Below, in pieces: positions 22,990 to 32,946 of a stretch of DNA of 64,000 nt. A program made the translations under genes and the position numbers. Origin of the DNA: Larix kaempferi (taxonomy: Eukaryota; Streptophyta; Pinopsida; Pinales; Pinaceae); NCBI GenBank assembly GCA_027924585.1, contig BSBM01000865.1, positions 3,224,001-3,288,000 on the forward strand. The letters are read 5' to 3'. Numbering within the stretch: position 1 is the stretch's first letter; every line of letters begins with the position of its first letter. The notes beneath the pieces are model-generated. The model worked only from the letters and a program-made list of their open reading frames with translations. It made no database searches and had not been told where the DNA came from.

Positions 22990-23880
22990 ACACCCCCATT
23001 AATTAATTTATCTTGGTTGTTATCTGACACCCGTATGCTCTACCAACCTGAAAGGGTTGGGCTAGTACTCAGAAAGGTGTCAGATCTGTTAATCTCATAA
23101 GTGATAACCTAATAAAACTTTACCCCAACCAAGCAAACCGGCGTTAAATACTGAGGTTGCTTCCTGAAACAGGTGGTGCCGAGAATCCACTAGTCAAACT
23201 CGGGGGTGGTTCAAACATTGGACACCTATCCTCTTGAATCTGGGTGCTCTCGACTTATCATCTAAGAGGTTGCCAGTATCTTTCCCGGTTGGTTTGTTAC
23301 TTTTGATATCCTTGTTCTTAACCTAATAAATCAAGACCATTAAAATTTATAATTTACCAAGATAATTTGCATAACGATCTCACAAACAGTTACCTTTCAA
23401 GACCCACACATTCAGCATCACATCTTTATTACTCTTTGACTCCATAAGGCACTGGCTGTTTCAAGCTTATACTTTGATCAAGACCATTTGTCCTTGTGTT
23501 TATTTTATTTTGTGAATGCTTCATCGGATTATCAAGTCTTGAAGAAAACTGTAATTTGTTATCTCATTTAGCAACGTGGATTGCATTATTATCTTGTGTT
23601 TATCTCATCTGCAAATTGGTCTCATCATAATAAACTCCTAAACAACACCCATCCGCATCACTTCACCAAAAAATATTAAAACATAAGAGCCTTAGTGAAA
23701 CTCTTTGTAGGGACTACTCCCCTTGGCTTCGTTAGAAGTTAGCCTAAACGGAGGAGCTGGCATTTAGGTGACAGTACATAGCTCATTGCTTGCCCCCAAG
23801 GCCACACCTCTCCCCACTTCCAGTGAGGGAGACAGCTTTCGAAAGATTTCTGCTGCTGGTGTGCAATCTGGCAGACAACA
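22990..23880 (+). repeat. old diverged Tat-family LTR, last part
   Basis: This continues the LTR broken by the Tat insertion. Matches to the end of the solo LTR at 54640-55470 include cccgtatgctct, cagaaagg, the ccttggctt...cggaggag block and cttgcccccaaggccacacc. The end gtgtgcaatctggcagacaaca corresponds to gtgtggaaccaggcggcaaca. The first five bases (acacc) are the target duplication made by the Tat insertion. Confidence 0.6.
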
Positions 23881-23902
23881 GACCAAATGCTCTGATACCT
23901 AA

Positions 23903-24271
23903 TGCAATGGACTAAATTCCCCAAAATAGCATAAAAATAGAAAGAAAAAGTAACTCCACACCTTGAGAATGAAATAAAGAGAATGAATAAAAAGCCTCTT
24001 TGAGGGGACAACCTCTTTTTACAATATATCAAAAGCACAAAATGAGATGATCTCTAAAACTAGGTCTCCTTAGAATATATATAGGAGACAAAAGGTACAG
24101 TTACAAACTTACAATTAAAGGGTCTAGTTGACCACCATTAAAGGGTGTAGATGACCAATAAGGACAACACTAATATAACAATAGAAATGTAGTAATTCAA
24201 TATGTAAGGGTTAACAAACCAGGTACTTGATCATTCGTTTGCTCATTCATCCCACTCACACTAGTCCAACA
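23903..24271 (-). repeat. possible minus-strand LTR remnant with Met-type primer site
   Basis: Just left of it (23889-23900) the plus strand reads gctctgatacct, the reverse of a tggtatcagagc-type primer site with one change. The block then starts tgcaatgg and ends ccaaca. On the minus strand it has a ctatatatat box near 24080 and aataaa-like words, as an LTR would. Its right end is where the copia element inserted. No partner LTR or target duplication was found, so it is tentative. Confidence 0.35.
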
Positions 24272-24316
24272 TGTTGTAAATGTAACTTCGGAAGATATTC
24301 TTTTGTATATTATTAT
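24272..24316 (+). repeat. copia 5' LTR, first fragment
   Basis: These 45 bases match the start of the 3' LTR at 49637 almost exactly. They end in attat, the target duplication of the gag-only element inserted here. The LTR resumes at 44394. Confidence 0.85.
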
Positions 24317-24557
24317 TGTTAGGTTGCCCACTGAGCAAATAGGTAGATTGGCTTACACACAAAGCCAAATACAAAATGAAGCACAAACAAAATAAGCGTG
24401 AAGGCACACTATATTTCTCATTAACCAAATGTACATATATATACAATGAGAATTGTCCTTTGGGTTTCACATTCCCAAGTGGACTCTTGGACTCACGGGT
24501 GACTCTTAGTCTCCCTTGCACATTGATATTCCTCACACCGAGGATTAGACTCCAACA
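24317..24557 (-). repeat. 3' LTR of the gag-only element
   Basis: It runs from tgttaggttgcccactg to gactccaaca and is followed at 24558-24570 by aatcccccttaat, the reverse of a polypurine tract. It has one extra base relative to its partner LTR (acactata against acatata). Confidence 0.87.
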
Positions 24558-24610
24558 AATCCCCCTTAATCCAAAGGGTGTATATGAGTCCAAGAAAAAG
24601 AAGAGAGATG

Positions 24611-24746
24611 AATAAGTGTAAGTGGACAGCTACCACCAGCTGAACATTTCCATCTCGAACATCCTTTACTAAGAAGGTTAGCTAGAAGCTTGCACATGCT
24701 TCTGCTAAATACAAGAGCTCTCTGAAAGGATGGTTTTTAGGCTGAC
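24611..24746. repeat. diverged duplicate of 40240-40370
   Basis: Both copies contain the identical run gttagctagaagcttgcac followed by atgcttctgcta, then a gctctc word and ggtggttttagg-like text, at roughly 75 percent identity over about 120 bases. With the inserted block removed, the copies lie only about 165 bases apart in the 3' part of the gag-only element, so they form an old local duplication there. Confidence 0.55.
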
Positions 24747-26463
24747 TGTTATCACATCCATGTTCGTTGGAGCTACCATGCTGCAGATTGTGTGGTCGGG
24801 GACCATACTACACTTTTTTTTCCAGATCAGAGATCAGATGCCTTCAGAGGGGGCTTGCATTGTATTCAGATTGCCCCAAGCAAAGATATCAGAGGGGACA
24901 GATGGTTTTGTATTGGTCCAGAGATATTGCAGAGCAATGATTACAAGGTCACCCTTCCTTGCCGAGCTTTGCATGATCCCATTGAGAGAGTTACTTAGCC
25001 ATATTGTGATGAGAGTACTACAAAGTATTGTTGGTTTGCCACTTATTGCCCGGATTCAGCAGAGATCCAGTTCCAGATGCAGCTTCAGCAGCAGGCATAT
25101 GGTATGGCAGGTATAGCACTTTATGGTTTATTGCTCATGTTGTTGTTGAGACTTGTTTATTTATGATAGTACACGGACTTGACATATGATGTTTGATGTG
25201 GTGATCTCGGTTTTCATTATGATGTGTATGGCCCTTGGTGATGTCAGTCCACCTCATTCAGTATACTCATGTTTATGCACACTGGTTCCCATTCCCCATC
25301 ATCGGTATACACTTGGTCATTTCGTCCTCCTTGGCAGCTAACCTTGGATCCACCTATCACTTCCTTCCACCCATCCGACTCATTCATGTTTGGTCTTTCC
25401 CGACTTGGACCTTGATTTGTGGCCTTGAGGATCCCCTTCTCCATTGACCTCTGAGTATGCCATGATTCCCTGTCTTTTGTGCCTTGGCTCTTTAGTGTGT
25501 GAGATGCATTCTCAAACCTGGGACTTGATCCCGTCAGTTGCCCCCGATGTTGCAATGCAGTATAGGATTGTGTAGACTCGCCGGGTGTTCCCCATTGGTC
25601 ATCGAAGCATGTACACTTGCCCCCATTACTTTGCAGTATGACCGCCTTGTTATATCTTTTGAGATATGTATGTAGCCCAAAAAGGGCCATGAAATGTAAT
25701 GAAATGAGATGTAAATGAAGCCAAAAAGGCTATCTGGATGTAAAATCAAGCCAAAAAGGCTAAGTATGAAAGTCAAATGTAAAGTCCAAGAATGTGTTTT
25801 TGAACACACACGGACATAGGTCAGCCATATGTATCTAAGCATTGTAGTGGTTATTTCCTCACCTAGTCCTGCGGGGCAAGGAGGTGAGATGGAGTAAGGG
25901 ACAGTTATGTGAATTGTCTAAGTAAGGGGCAGTTATGCGAATTGTCCCCTAGAGTCTCAAGTTACGGTTTGTCGGACACCCAGTCATGGCGGCTCTAGAA
26001 AAGATCCTCACGGAGTTTTCTGAAGGCACGGATGTGAGTTGCAAGGTGCATGTTAGATGATCAGTGGTGGTTTCCTTGGACTATACCCATTTGTGAGGCA
26101 CCGCCCTTCCCTGTGTATTGTCATGGTATTCTTATGTTAGTGGGTCCCGCTTTCCCTGTTTATCCAAAGGGACATGGTCTTGGTCCTTGTCTTCCCCCAT
26201 CCTCACCTTGTTTATCCACCTCACCCAAAGTTAGCTAAGTGGTCAAATCTATAAGTTGTGCACAGCAGTTTTGAGTCTTTGTTAGAGGTGGTGGGCCCAC
26301 CTCACTTGGGGCCTATTTTTATTGAGATATTTTTATTATGATCACCATGTCGTCATTATATTGTTTTAGTAATGTACTAAAATAAATAAGGAAGCCTTGA
26401 CGCTTCATGTCGCATACAGGTTTTTAGCCATGGCCATTTTGACCATATTTGACTTGGTCAAAC

Positions 26464-26838
26464 TGTTAGGAACCCATGTGTTTACTTTGTTAGTATGTTG
26501 TTGTTGGACGCATATGCTTTGTAAGTCGTCCCGTAGTATTTGTGGATCAATAGTTTGTGTTATTGTTGTTGGCGCATATGCTTTGTAAGTCGCCCGTAGT
26601 ATTGTTGATCCATAGTTTGTAACGGCCCATGGTTTTGACCCATAGTATTGGCGCCTAGAATTAGTATATAAGTGTGTGTTGAGACCTATGAAAGCACCGT
26701 GAAGTTATTTGTATTGACCTTGCTCATAAGAGGTTGCCCCCTCGAAGTGGCCTGTGATCAATATAAAAGTGATTCTGAGTTCTGTCATTTCTGCTATTTC
26801 GCATATTCGTATTAATTAATTGTTGCAGGTGCCTCACA
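26464..26838 (+). repeat. 5' LTR of the chromovirus
   Basis: It is 375 bp, from tgttaggaacccatg to ggtgcctcaca. A TATA box, tatataag, lies at 26665-26672. It has two similar internal segments, each with gcgcatatgctttgtaagtc-type text (near 26508 and 26572), so part of U3 is a local duplication. Confidence 0.92.
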
Positions 26839-26840
26839 TC

Positions 26841-26852
26841 TGGTATCAAAGC
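26841..26852 (+). promoter_or_regulatory. primer-binding site, initiator Met type
   Basis: tggtatcaaagc lies two bases after the 5' LTR. It matches the common tggtatcagagc primer site (complement of the initiator tRNA-Met 3' end) with one change. Confidence 0.85.
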
Positions 26853-27738
26853 ACTTTCTTGGGCTCGTTGGGTGAAATTTCTGCCAAAAATTTTTTTTCG
26901 CATCTGTTGCAGGTTCGGATTTGGGAATAATCCCTATCCGCTTAACTGTGAGAAGTACTTGGGCATAGGCCCTAAAACTCATTGTGAGGAGTACCACAGG
27001 AACCCCGAAGTAGCTGGCCCATTGAGAGGACCTGCCAGCGAAAAGGGCAACGACCCCTACCTGATTGACTAGTTCCCACCCGTGAGGTAAACTAAGAGCT
27101 GTCGTTTGTGGCAAAGCGGCTATAAGTTTTACCTGAGCCGTGGAGTGAGGGGTACTGCCCCAATACGCAAGCCGTCAGACAGCATTGGTGGCCGAGTGAA
27201 ACCCTTGAACTGTTAGGAAGCCGCACATACCTGGGGTCCATATCTAATTTCAGCTGAACTGTTGTCGATCGTTGCTGCGTCGTTTTACATCCAGTCGTTC
27301 AGATCCATTTTGCAAGCCGTTCCAGATCCAGCCATTTTCAATCCCTTCGGCGCCGTTTCAGATTCCTTTCGAGCCGTAGCCGCTCCAGTCTGAAAAAAAA
27401 TTAAAAAAAAAAACATTTTTTCTCCATATCTCCCTTGTTTTCACTCTGTTTTCCTTTAAATTTTCGGGGGAAACCCTGTCATCCCATTCTGCATATTTCA
27501 TTCCCGAGTACCCTATCCCCAATTCCCCTTCCCAAAGCCCAAAATCCCACATTTGTCTATTTTTAGGGTTTGCCATAACTTCCTCAGATTTCACCCAATC
27601 ACCTTCAAATTTTACCACAGAGTTCCTTTCTGAATTCTGCTTCTTTGTCCCTCTCTACCAAATTTTCTCATTCTATCACCCCGCTTCTGAAATCCCCCTT
27701 TTTGCTTTCTTGTCCTTTCGACAGTGTCCAAAATCTAG

Positions 27739-30700
27739 TCAAACCCTAATTACCCATCAGATTGTTTCCCCAATCCAAATTTCCCAGACAATGGGTTCTC
27801 CTCTTCCAGCAATTTCCGTGGTCCGAAGCTTGATTTTCCTCGCTTCAATGGTACTGATCCAACTGGATGGATCTATCATGCAGAACAGTATTTCAGTCTG
27901 CATAATACTTTTGATGTCAACAAAGTTTCGCTGGCATCCTTTCACTTGGAACAGGAAGCTCTTCAATGGTACCGTTGGTACAGCAAAGCTCATCCAGAGC
28001 CCAAATGGCCAGACTTTTGCCAGCTCCTTTTGCAACGATTTGGTCCTAGTGCTTTTGATGACTTCACAGGAGCCCTCACTAAACTTCGCCAAATTGGCAC
28101 GGTGAGAGAGTATCAAACCGAATTTGAGAATCTAGCCAACCACACCGAAGGATTGTCTGATGACTTTTACCGGAGTTGTTTTATCAGTGGTCTAAAGGAT
28201 GCCATCCGCTCTGAGGTCAAAATGTTCTGTCCCAACACAATGATGGAAGCCCTAGGGTTGGCTAAGTTGGCAAAAGACAAGATTGCAGCCCAACAACGCT
28301 CCAAGCCCACTTTTGTTCCCTTCCGAAATATGGGTTCTCAGCGACCACCTATACCGCAGGCTCCTCGACCGACTCCTATCAAGCGTTTGTCTGAAACAGA
28401 GATGCAAGCACGCAGAGAAAAGGGGCTTTGCTATAATTGTGATGAGAAATTCACTCGGGGACATAGATGTGTTCAGCAAAAGATCTATCTCTTGGATGTG
28501 GAGTCTCCGCCTGCCTCTGAAATTGGTGACGAAGATCCAGAAACACTGGATGCTCCGGTCGACATTCAGGAACCGCCTATTGACCCTCCGTCTCAGGATG
28601 ACCAGCCAGAGATATCTCTCCATGCTTTAGCTGGAATCACCACCCCCCAAACAATGCGGGTCAAGGGTTACTTCAAGAAGCTTCCTCTTACAATACTCAT
28701 TGATTCTGGTAGCACTCATAATTTCATTGACCCTCAGATCGCCAAACAAGCTGATTGTTTTATCCATCCTTGCTCCAACTTTGAAGTCATGGTTGCCAAT
28801 GGGGGCACCTTACCTTGCAAAGGGAAGTGCCGAAATGTGCGTATCTCTATGGGAGATTATACCTTGCGCTCTGACATGTTTGCCTTGCCCTTAGGCGGAT
28901 GTGATGTGGTTTTGGGCGCTCAATGGCTACGCACACTTGGCCCTATCTTATGGGATTTTGCTGAACTTTGGATGCAGTTTTCCCTCAATGGACAAAAACA
29001 CACATTGACAGGATTACAACCAGGTTCTCTCAACATCATCAATTCACATCGCATGGAAAAACTCCTCAAGAAGAATTCACATGGTGTCATCGCTCAGATC
29101 CATTCCATCCAGATGCAACCATCAGCGGTCTCCACTACTCCTTTGGATCTACAACAAATTTTGGATCGATATACAGGTGTCTTTGCTGAACCAGTGGGAT
29201 TGCCACCTTCCAGGCCAGAAGACCATCATATTCAGCTCCTTCCTGGCAGCGTTCCTCCCAACATCAGGCCCTATCGCTACCCATTTCGCCAAAAAACGGA
29301 GATTGAAATGCTCGTTCGGGATTTATTGAAGCAAGGTATTATTCGCCCAAGCACTAGTTCCTTTTCTTCTCCAGTTATTCTTGTCCGCAAAAAAGATGGG
29401 TCATGGCGCCTCTGCATTGACTTCCGAGCACTTAATCACCTCACCATCAAGGATAAGTTTCCAATTCCTGTTGTTGATGAGCTTCTTGATGAGCTTCATG
29501 GGGCTCACTTTTTCTCCAAGTTGGATCTTCGTTCTGGGTATCATCAAATTCGGGTTCATGAGATTGATATTCCTAAAACAGCTTTCCGCACACATGATGG
29601 CCATTATGAGTTTTCGGTCATGCCCTTTGGCCTCACTAATGCTCCTTCCACATTCCAGGCCTTAATGAATAAAATATTTCGACCCTACTTGCGGAAATTC
29701 ATTCTGGTATTCTTTGATGATATCCTCATCTACAGTAAAACATGGGATGAACATCTCCAGCATCTGGATCTTGTCATGCAACTTTTCTCTGACCATCATC
29801 TCCATGCCAAGCAGTCTAAATGTGTTTTTGGACAGAAGGAAGTTGAGTATCTCGGGCACATTATCTCAGCACAAGGGGTTCACATGGATCCTACCAAAAT
29901 CGATGCCATGAACAATTGGCCGCATCCTCAAACACTCAAGAGCCTTCGTGGTTTTTTGGGGTTGACTGGCTACTACCGCAAGTTTGTCAAGGATTATGGG
30001 AAGATTGCAGCCCCATTAACTGCTCTATTGAAAAAGGATGCTTTTACATGGACACCTGCTGCTCAGTGTGCATTTGACAAACTAAAACAAGCTATGTGTA
30101 CTACACCTGTGCTAGCTATGCCCGTTTTTTCCAAGCCCTTCACTATTGAGAGTGATGCTTGCGGCAATGGACTTGGTGTTGTTCTCCTTCAAGATGAACA
30201 CCCCATTGCGTTCACCAGCAAAGCCCTTTCAGGTAAGAATTTAGCTGCCTCTACCTATGAGAAGGAAATGATGGCTATTTTGCATGCAGTACAGAAGTGG
30301 CGGCCATACCTATTAGGGAATCATTTCTGCATCAAGACTGATCACCAGAGTCTGAAATATTTCTTGGACCAGCGTGTCTCCTGCTCGGCACAACAAAAAT
30401 GGGTTAGCAAACTCATGGGTTATGACTATGAGATCACTTGCAAGAAGGGTAAAGACAATATTGTGGCAGATGCTCTTTCTCGCACATTTGATGCCCAAGG
30501 TTCTCTTTCAGCTATTTCTATGCATGTTCCAAATTGGTTGCAATCTGTTCAACAGGGTTATGTCAATGACTCTTCCTTATCTCAAATCATCCAACGCTTG
30601 ACCAACAACCCTTCTGCTGTACCACATTACTCTTGGGATGGTGCTTCTCTGCGATACAAGGGTTGTCTGGTGCTTCCCCAGAGCACAGATCTTCAACAGG

Positions 30701-31959
30701 CTGTCTTCTATGAACTCCATGCTTCTCCATCGGCAGGGCACTCTGGGTTCCTCAAAACGTATGAACGAGCACGGCGTAACTTCTTTTGGCAGAGCATGAA
30801 AAGGACAATTCAACAGATGGTGGCCGAATGTGATACCTGCCAGCGCAATAAGGGTGAAACAACACTCCTTCCAGGATTGCTTGAACCCTTGCCCATACCT
30901 ACACGGATTTGGACAGATATTTCTATGGATTTCATTGAAGGGCTCCCTAAATCTGGCGGGAAGACAGTGATTCTCGTTGTGGTTGATCGCCTCTCCAAAT
31001 ATAGTCATTTTTGTGCTCTCAACCATCCCTATACAGCCTCCTCCGTCGCTCAAATTTTTCTGGACCAGATCTTTCGTCTTCATGGCATCCCTTCTTCCAT
31101 TGTCTCGAATCGTGATGCGACTTTCACCAGTCATTTTTGGACAGAACTATTTCGCCACACTGGCACCAAACTAAAGATGAGTTCAGGGTATCACCCACAA
31201 ACAGATGGTCAGACTGAAATTGTCAATAAATGCTTGGAAACTTATCTTCGTTGCTTCACCTCGGAACAACAACATCAGTGGGCAAAGTGGCTCCCTCTCG
31301 CTGAATGTTGGTACAATACCTCTTACCACACTGCCTCTAAAATGACCCCATATGAAGCAGTCTATGGTCAGGCACCTCCAGCTCTTCTTCCATACACCCC
31401 CACCAGTTCACCAGTTCAGGAAGTTGACACGGTCCTTCGAAACCGCGATCAGATTCTTCGCATTTTGCGGGACAATCTTCACATGGCAAGAAATCACATG
31501 AAGCAACAAGCTGATCAACACCGTTTGGAGCGCACTTTTCAAGTCGGCGATATGGTTTTTCTTCGTCTCCAACCGTACAAACAATCCTCCTTGAAACTCA
31601 AAGGGCGTCATAAGCTCGCTCCAAAGTTCTATGGGCCATATCGGATTCTTCAGAAGATTGGGTCCGTTGCTTATAAATTGGAACTTCCTCCTTCTTCCCG
31701 CATTCATCCAGTCTTTCATGTCTCTTGTCTGAGGAAAGTTCTTGGCACCAACATCAGCGGACAAACGATTTTACCCGAACTGGATAATGAAGGATCCATC
31801 CTTTTGGAGCCAGAGGCCATCCTCAATCGGCGCACGCATCAGCTTCATTCTCGCTCTATCACAGAGGTCTTAATTCAGTGGCACGGCATGCAACCAGAGG
31901 ATGCTACATGGGAACCACTCCTTCAGATTCAACAACAATTTCCACATCTAAAGCTTTGA
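27739..31959 (+). CDS. chromovirus gag-pol polyprotein, integrase triad altered
   Basis: The frame is open from 27739 (after TAG) to the stop at 31957-31959. Gag-like sequence (LDFPRFNGTDPTGWIYHAEQ) is already present at 27829, upstream of the first alternative start (TTG at 27946), and no in-frame ATG precedes it. Counting from 27946: a Gag core with a CX2C...HXC knuckle (near 163), aspartic protease LIDSGSTHNF (near 250), reverse transcriptase with VFFDD (near 588), RNase H (SDACGNG near 734, NIVADALS), integrase H2C2 (about 925-970) and core, and a C-terminal chromodomain-like stretch (VLIQWHGMQPEDATWE, about 1305). Integrase has D in SMDFIEG and E in GQTEIVNK, but the middle position reads VSNRD where SDRD is usual, so catalytic Asp is Asn (codon aat). 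The frame is otherwise intact, and the substitution probably abolishes integration. Confidence 0.9.
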   Translation, partial: SNPNYPSDCFPNPNFPDNGFSSSSNFRGPKLDFPRFNGTDPTGWIYHAEQYFSLHNTFDVNKVSLASFHLEQEALQWYRWYSKAHPEPKWPDFCQLLLQRFGPSAFDDFTGALTKLRQIGTVREYQTEFENLANHTEGLSDDFYRSCFISGLKDAIRSEVKMFCPNTMMEALGLAKLAKDKIAAQQRSKPTFVPFRNMGSQRPPIPQAPRPTPIKRLSETEMQARREKGLCYNCDEKFTRGHRCVQQKIYLLDVESPPASEIGDEDPETLDAPVDIQEPPIDPPSQDDQPEISLHALAGITTPQTMRVKGYFKKLPLTILIDSGSTHNFIDPQIAKQADCFIHPCSNFEVMVANGGTLPCKGKCRNVRISMGDYTLRSDMFALPLGGCDVVLGAQWLRTLGPILWDFAELWMQFSLNGQKHTLTGLQPGSLNIINSHRMEKLLKKNSHGVIAQIHSIQMQPSAVSTTPLDLQQILDRYTGVFAEPVGLPPSRPEDHHIQLLPGSVPPNIRPYRYPFRQKTEIEMLVRDLLKQGIIRPSTSSFSSPVILVRKKDGSWRLCIDFRALNHLTIKDKFPIPVVDELLDELHGAHFFSKLDLRSGYHQIRVHEIDIPKTAFRTHDGHYEFSVMPFGLTNAPSTFQALMNKIFRPYLRKFILVFFDDILIYSKTWDEHLQHLDLVMQLFSDHHLHAKQSKCVFGQKEVEYLGHIISAQGVHMDPTKIDAMNNWPHPQTLKSLRGFLGLTGYYRKFVKDYGKIAAPLTALLKKDAFTWTPAAQCAFDKLKQAMCTTPVLAMPVFSKPFTIESDACGNGLGVVLLQDEHPIAFTSKALSGKNLAASTYEKEMMAILHAVQKWRPYLLGNHFCIKTDHQSLKYFLDQRVSCSAQQKWVSKLMGYDYEITCKKGKDNIVADALSRTFDAQGSLSAISMHVPNWLQSVQQGYVNDSSLSQIIQRLTNNPSAVPHYSWDGASLRYKGCLVLPQSTDLQQAVFYELHASPSAGHSGFLKTYERARRNFFWQSMKRTIQQMVAECDTCQRNKGETTLLPGLLEPLPIPTRIWTDISMDFIEGLPKSGGKTVILVVVDRLSKYSHFCALNHPYTASSVAQIFLDQIFRLHGIPSSIVSNRDATFTSHFWTELFRHTGTKLKMSSGYHPQTDGQTEIVNKCLETYLRCFTSEQQHQWAKWLPLAECWYNTSYHTASKMTPYEAVYGQAPPALLPYTPTSSPVQEVDTVLRNRDQILRILRDNLHMARNHMKQQADQHRLERTFQVGDMVFLRLQPYKQSSLKLKGRHKLAPKFYGPYRILQKIGSVAYKLELPPSSRIHPVFHVSCLRKVLGTNISGQTILPELDNEGSILLEPEAILNRRTHQLHSRSITEVLIQWHGMQPEDATWEPLLQIQQQFPHLKL

Positions 31960-31975
31960 GGACAAAGCTTTTTTT

Positions 31976-31988
31976 AAGGGGGAGGGGA
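31976..31988 (+). promoter_or_regulatory. polypurine tract of the chromovirus
   Basis: aagggggagggga abuts the 3' LTR. It follows the pol stop codon by 16 bases, a compact arrangement typical of small chromoviruses. It primes plus-strand DNA synthesis. Confidence 0.9.
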
Positions 31989-32363
31989 TGTTAGGAACCC
32001 ATGTCTTTACTTTGTTAGTATGTTGTTGTTGGACGCATATGCTTTGTAAGTCGTCCCGTAGTATTTGTTGATCAATAGTTTGTGTTATTGTTGTTGGCGC
32101 ATATGCTTTGTAAGTCGCCCGTAGTATTGTTGATCCATAGTTTGTAACGGCCCATGGTTTTGACCCATAGTATTGGCGCCTAGAATTAGTATATAAGTGT
32201 GTGTTGAGACCTATGAAGGCACCGTGAAGTTATTTGTATTGACCTTGCTCATAGGAGGTTGCCCCCTCGAAGTGGCCTAGGATCAATATAAAAGTGATTC
32301 TGAGTTCTGTCATTTCTGCTATTTCGCATATTCGTATTAATTAATTGTTGCAGGTGCCTCACA
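31989..32363 (+). repeat. 3' LTR of the chromovirus
   Basis: It is 375 bp and differs from the 5' LTR at about six sites, for example tgtcttta for tgtgttta, tttgttgat for tttgtggat, and cctaggat for cctgtgat. The TATA box copy lies near 32190. It is followed directly by the target duplication caaac. Confidence 0.92.
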
Positions 32364-32946
32364 CAAACCAGGTTGACTAGGCCAAAAATGGCCCCAAAAA
32401 AAAAGTTACGATCAAGATTTCGATTTTGGTCATTTATCATGTCTTGGGGTCCCATATGCGCCTCCAAGTGTCAGATTCAGAAAAAGTTGAAGCATTAATG
32501 AGATTTTTAATTATTATTGGTCACCAGGGACATATTTTAATTAAAAATCTTGGATTTTGGGAAAACAGTGCCTAATTGATGGATTGGGGTCATTCAAGTG
32601 CCCATGTCCACTATATTTGGGGTCTACGATCGCATTGCAGCAGACGGTTCGTCAATCCGGGCATTATAAGTGGCTCAAAAGTGCAAAATACATCTTCAGA
32701 AATAAAACCAGCAATAAATTAAAAATGGAAAATCAAATTTGGCAAAGGTAACTATTGAAATGGTAAGTGCAAAGGTTAATTAAGGTAAGTAGGTCCCCTA
32801 AGGTCATTTTGTAATGTTTGGACACTCAAGTTATGATGTGGGGCCCTCATTTTTTCCCAGCTCAACACATGGTGCGAATTTGCCCATAGAGGGGCATTTT
32901 TCACTTAGCAAAACTTCATATTTTGTAAATTTTATGTAATGGAACT
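32364..32946. other. continuation of the old LTR-like block after the chromovirus
   Basis: This is the pre-insertion neighbour of 26463. The ggtcaaac/cAggttgac junction parallels ggtcaaacctagtttgac near 34510 in the second copy. The rest has no recognised coding content and ends at ggaac just before the tgttatcac start at 32947. Confidence 0.45.

Larger units (their letters stand above)
26464..32363 (+). mobile_element. Ty3/gypsy chromovirus, Reina-like, full length
   Basis: This 5,900-bp element has two 375-bp LTRs (tgttagg...cctcaca) and a perfect target duplication, caaac (26459-26463 and 32364-32368). It also has a Met-type primer site, a polypurine tract and a single gag-pol frame ending in a chromodomain-like region. 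Small size and short LTRs fit the Reina group of plant chromoviruses. The two LTRs have equal length and differ at about six positions (1.6 percent), so it is younger than the elements around it. An altered integrase catalytic residue and a missing gag ATG suggest this copy is defective. Confidence 0.93.

Noticed and set aside
30577-31134. 185-codon minus-strand frame
   Set aside because: It lies entirely antisense to the chromovirus integrase region and has no family resemblance.
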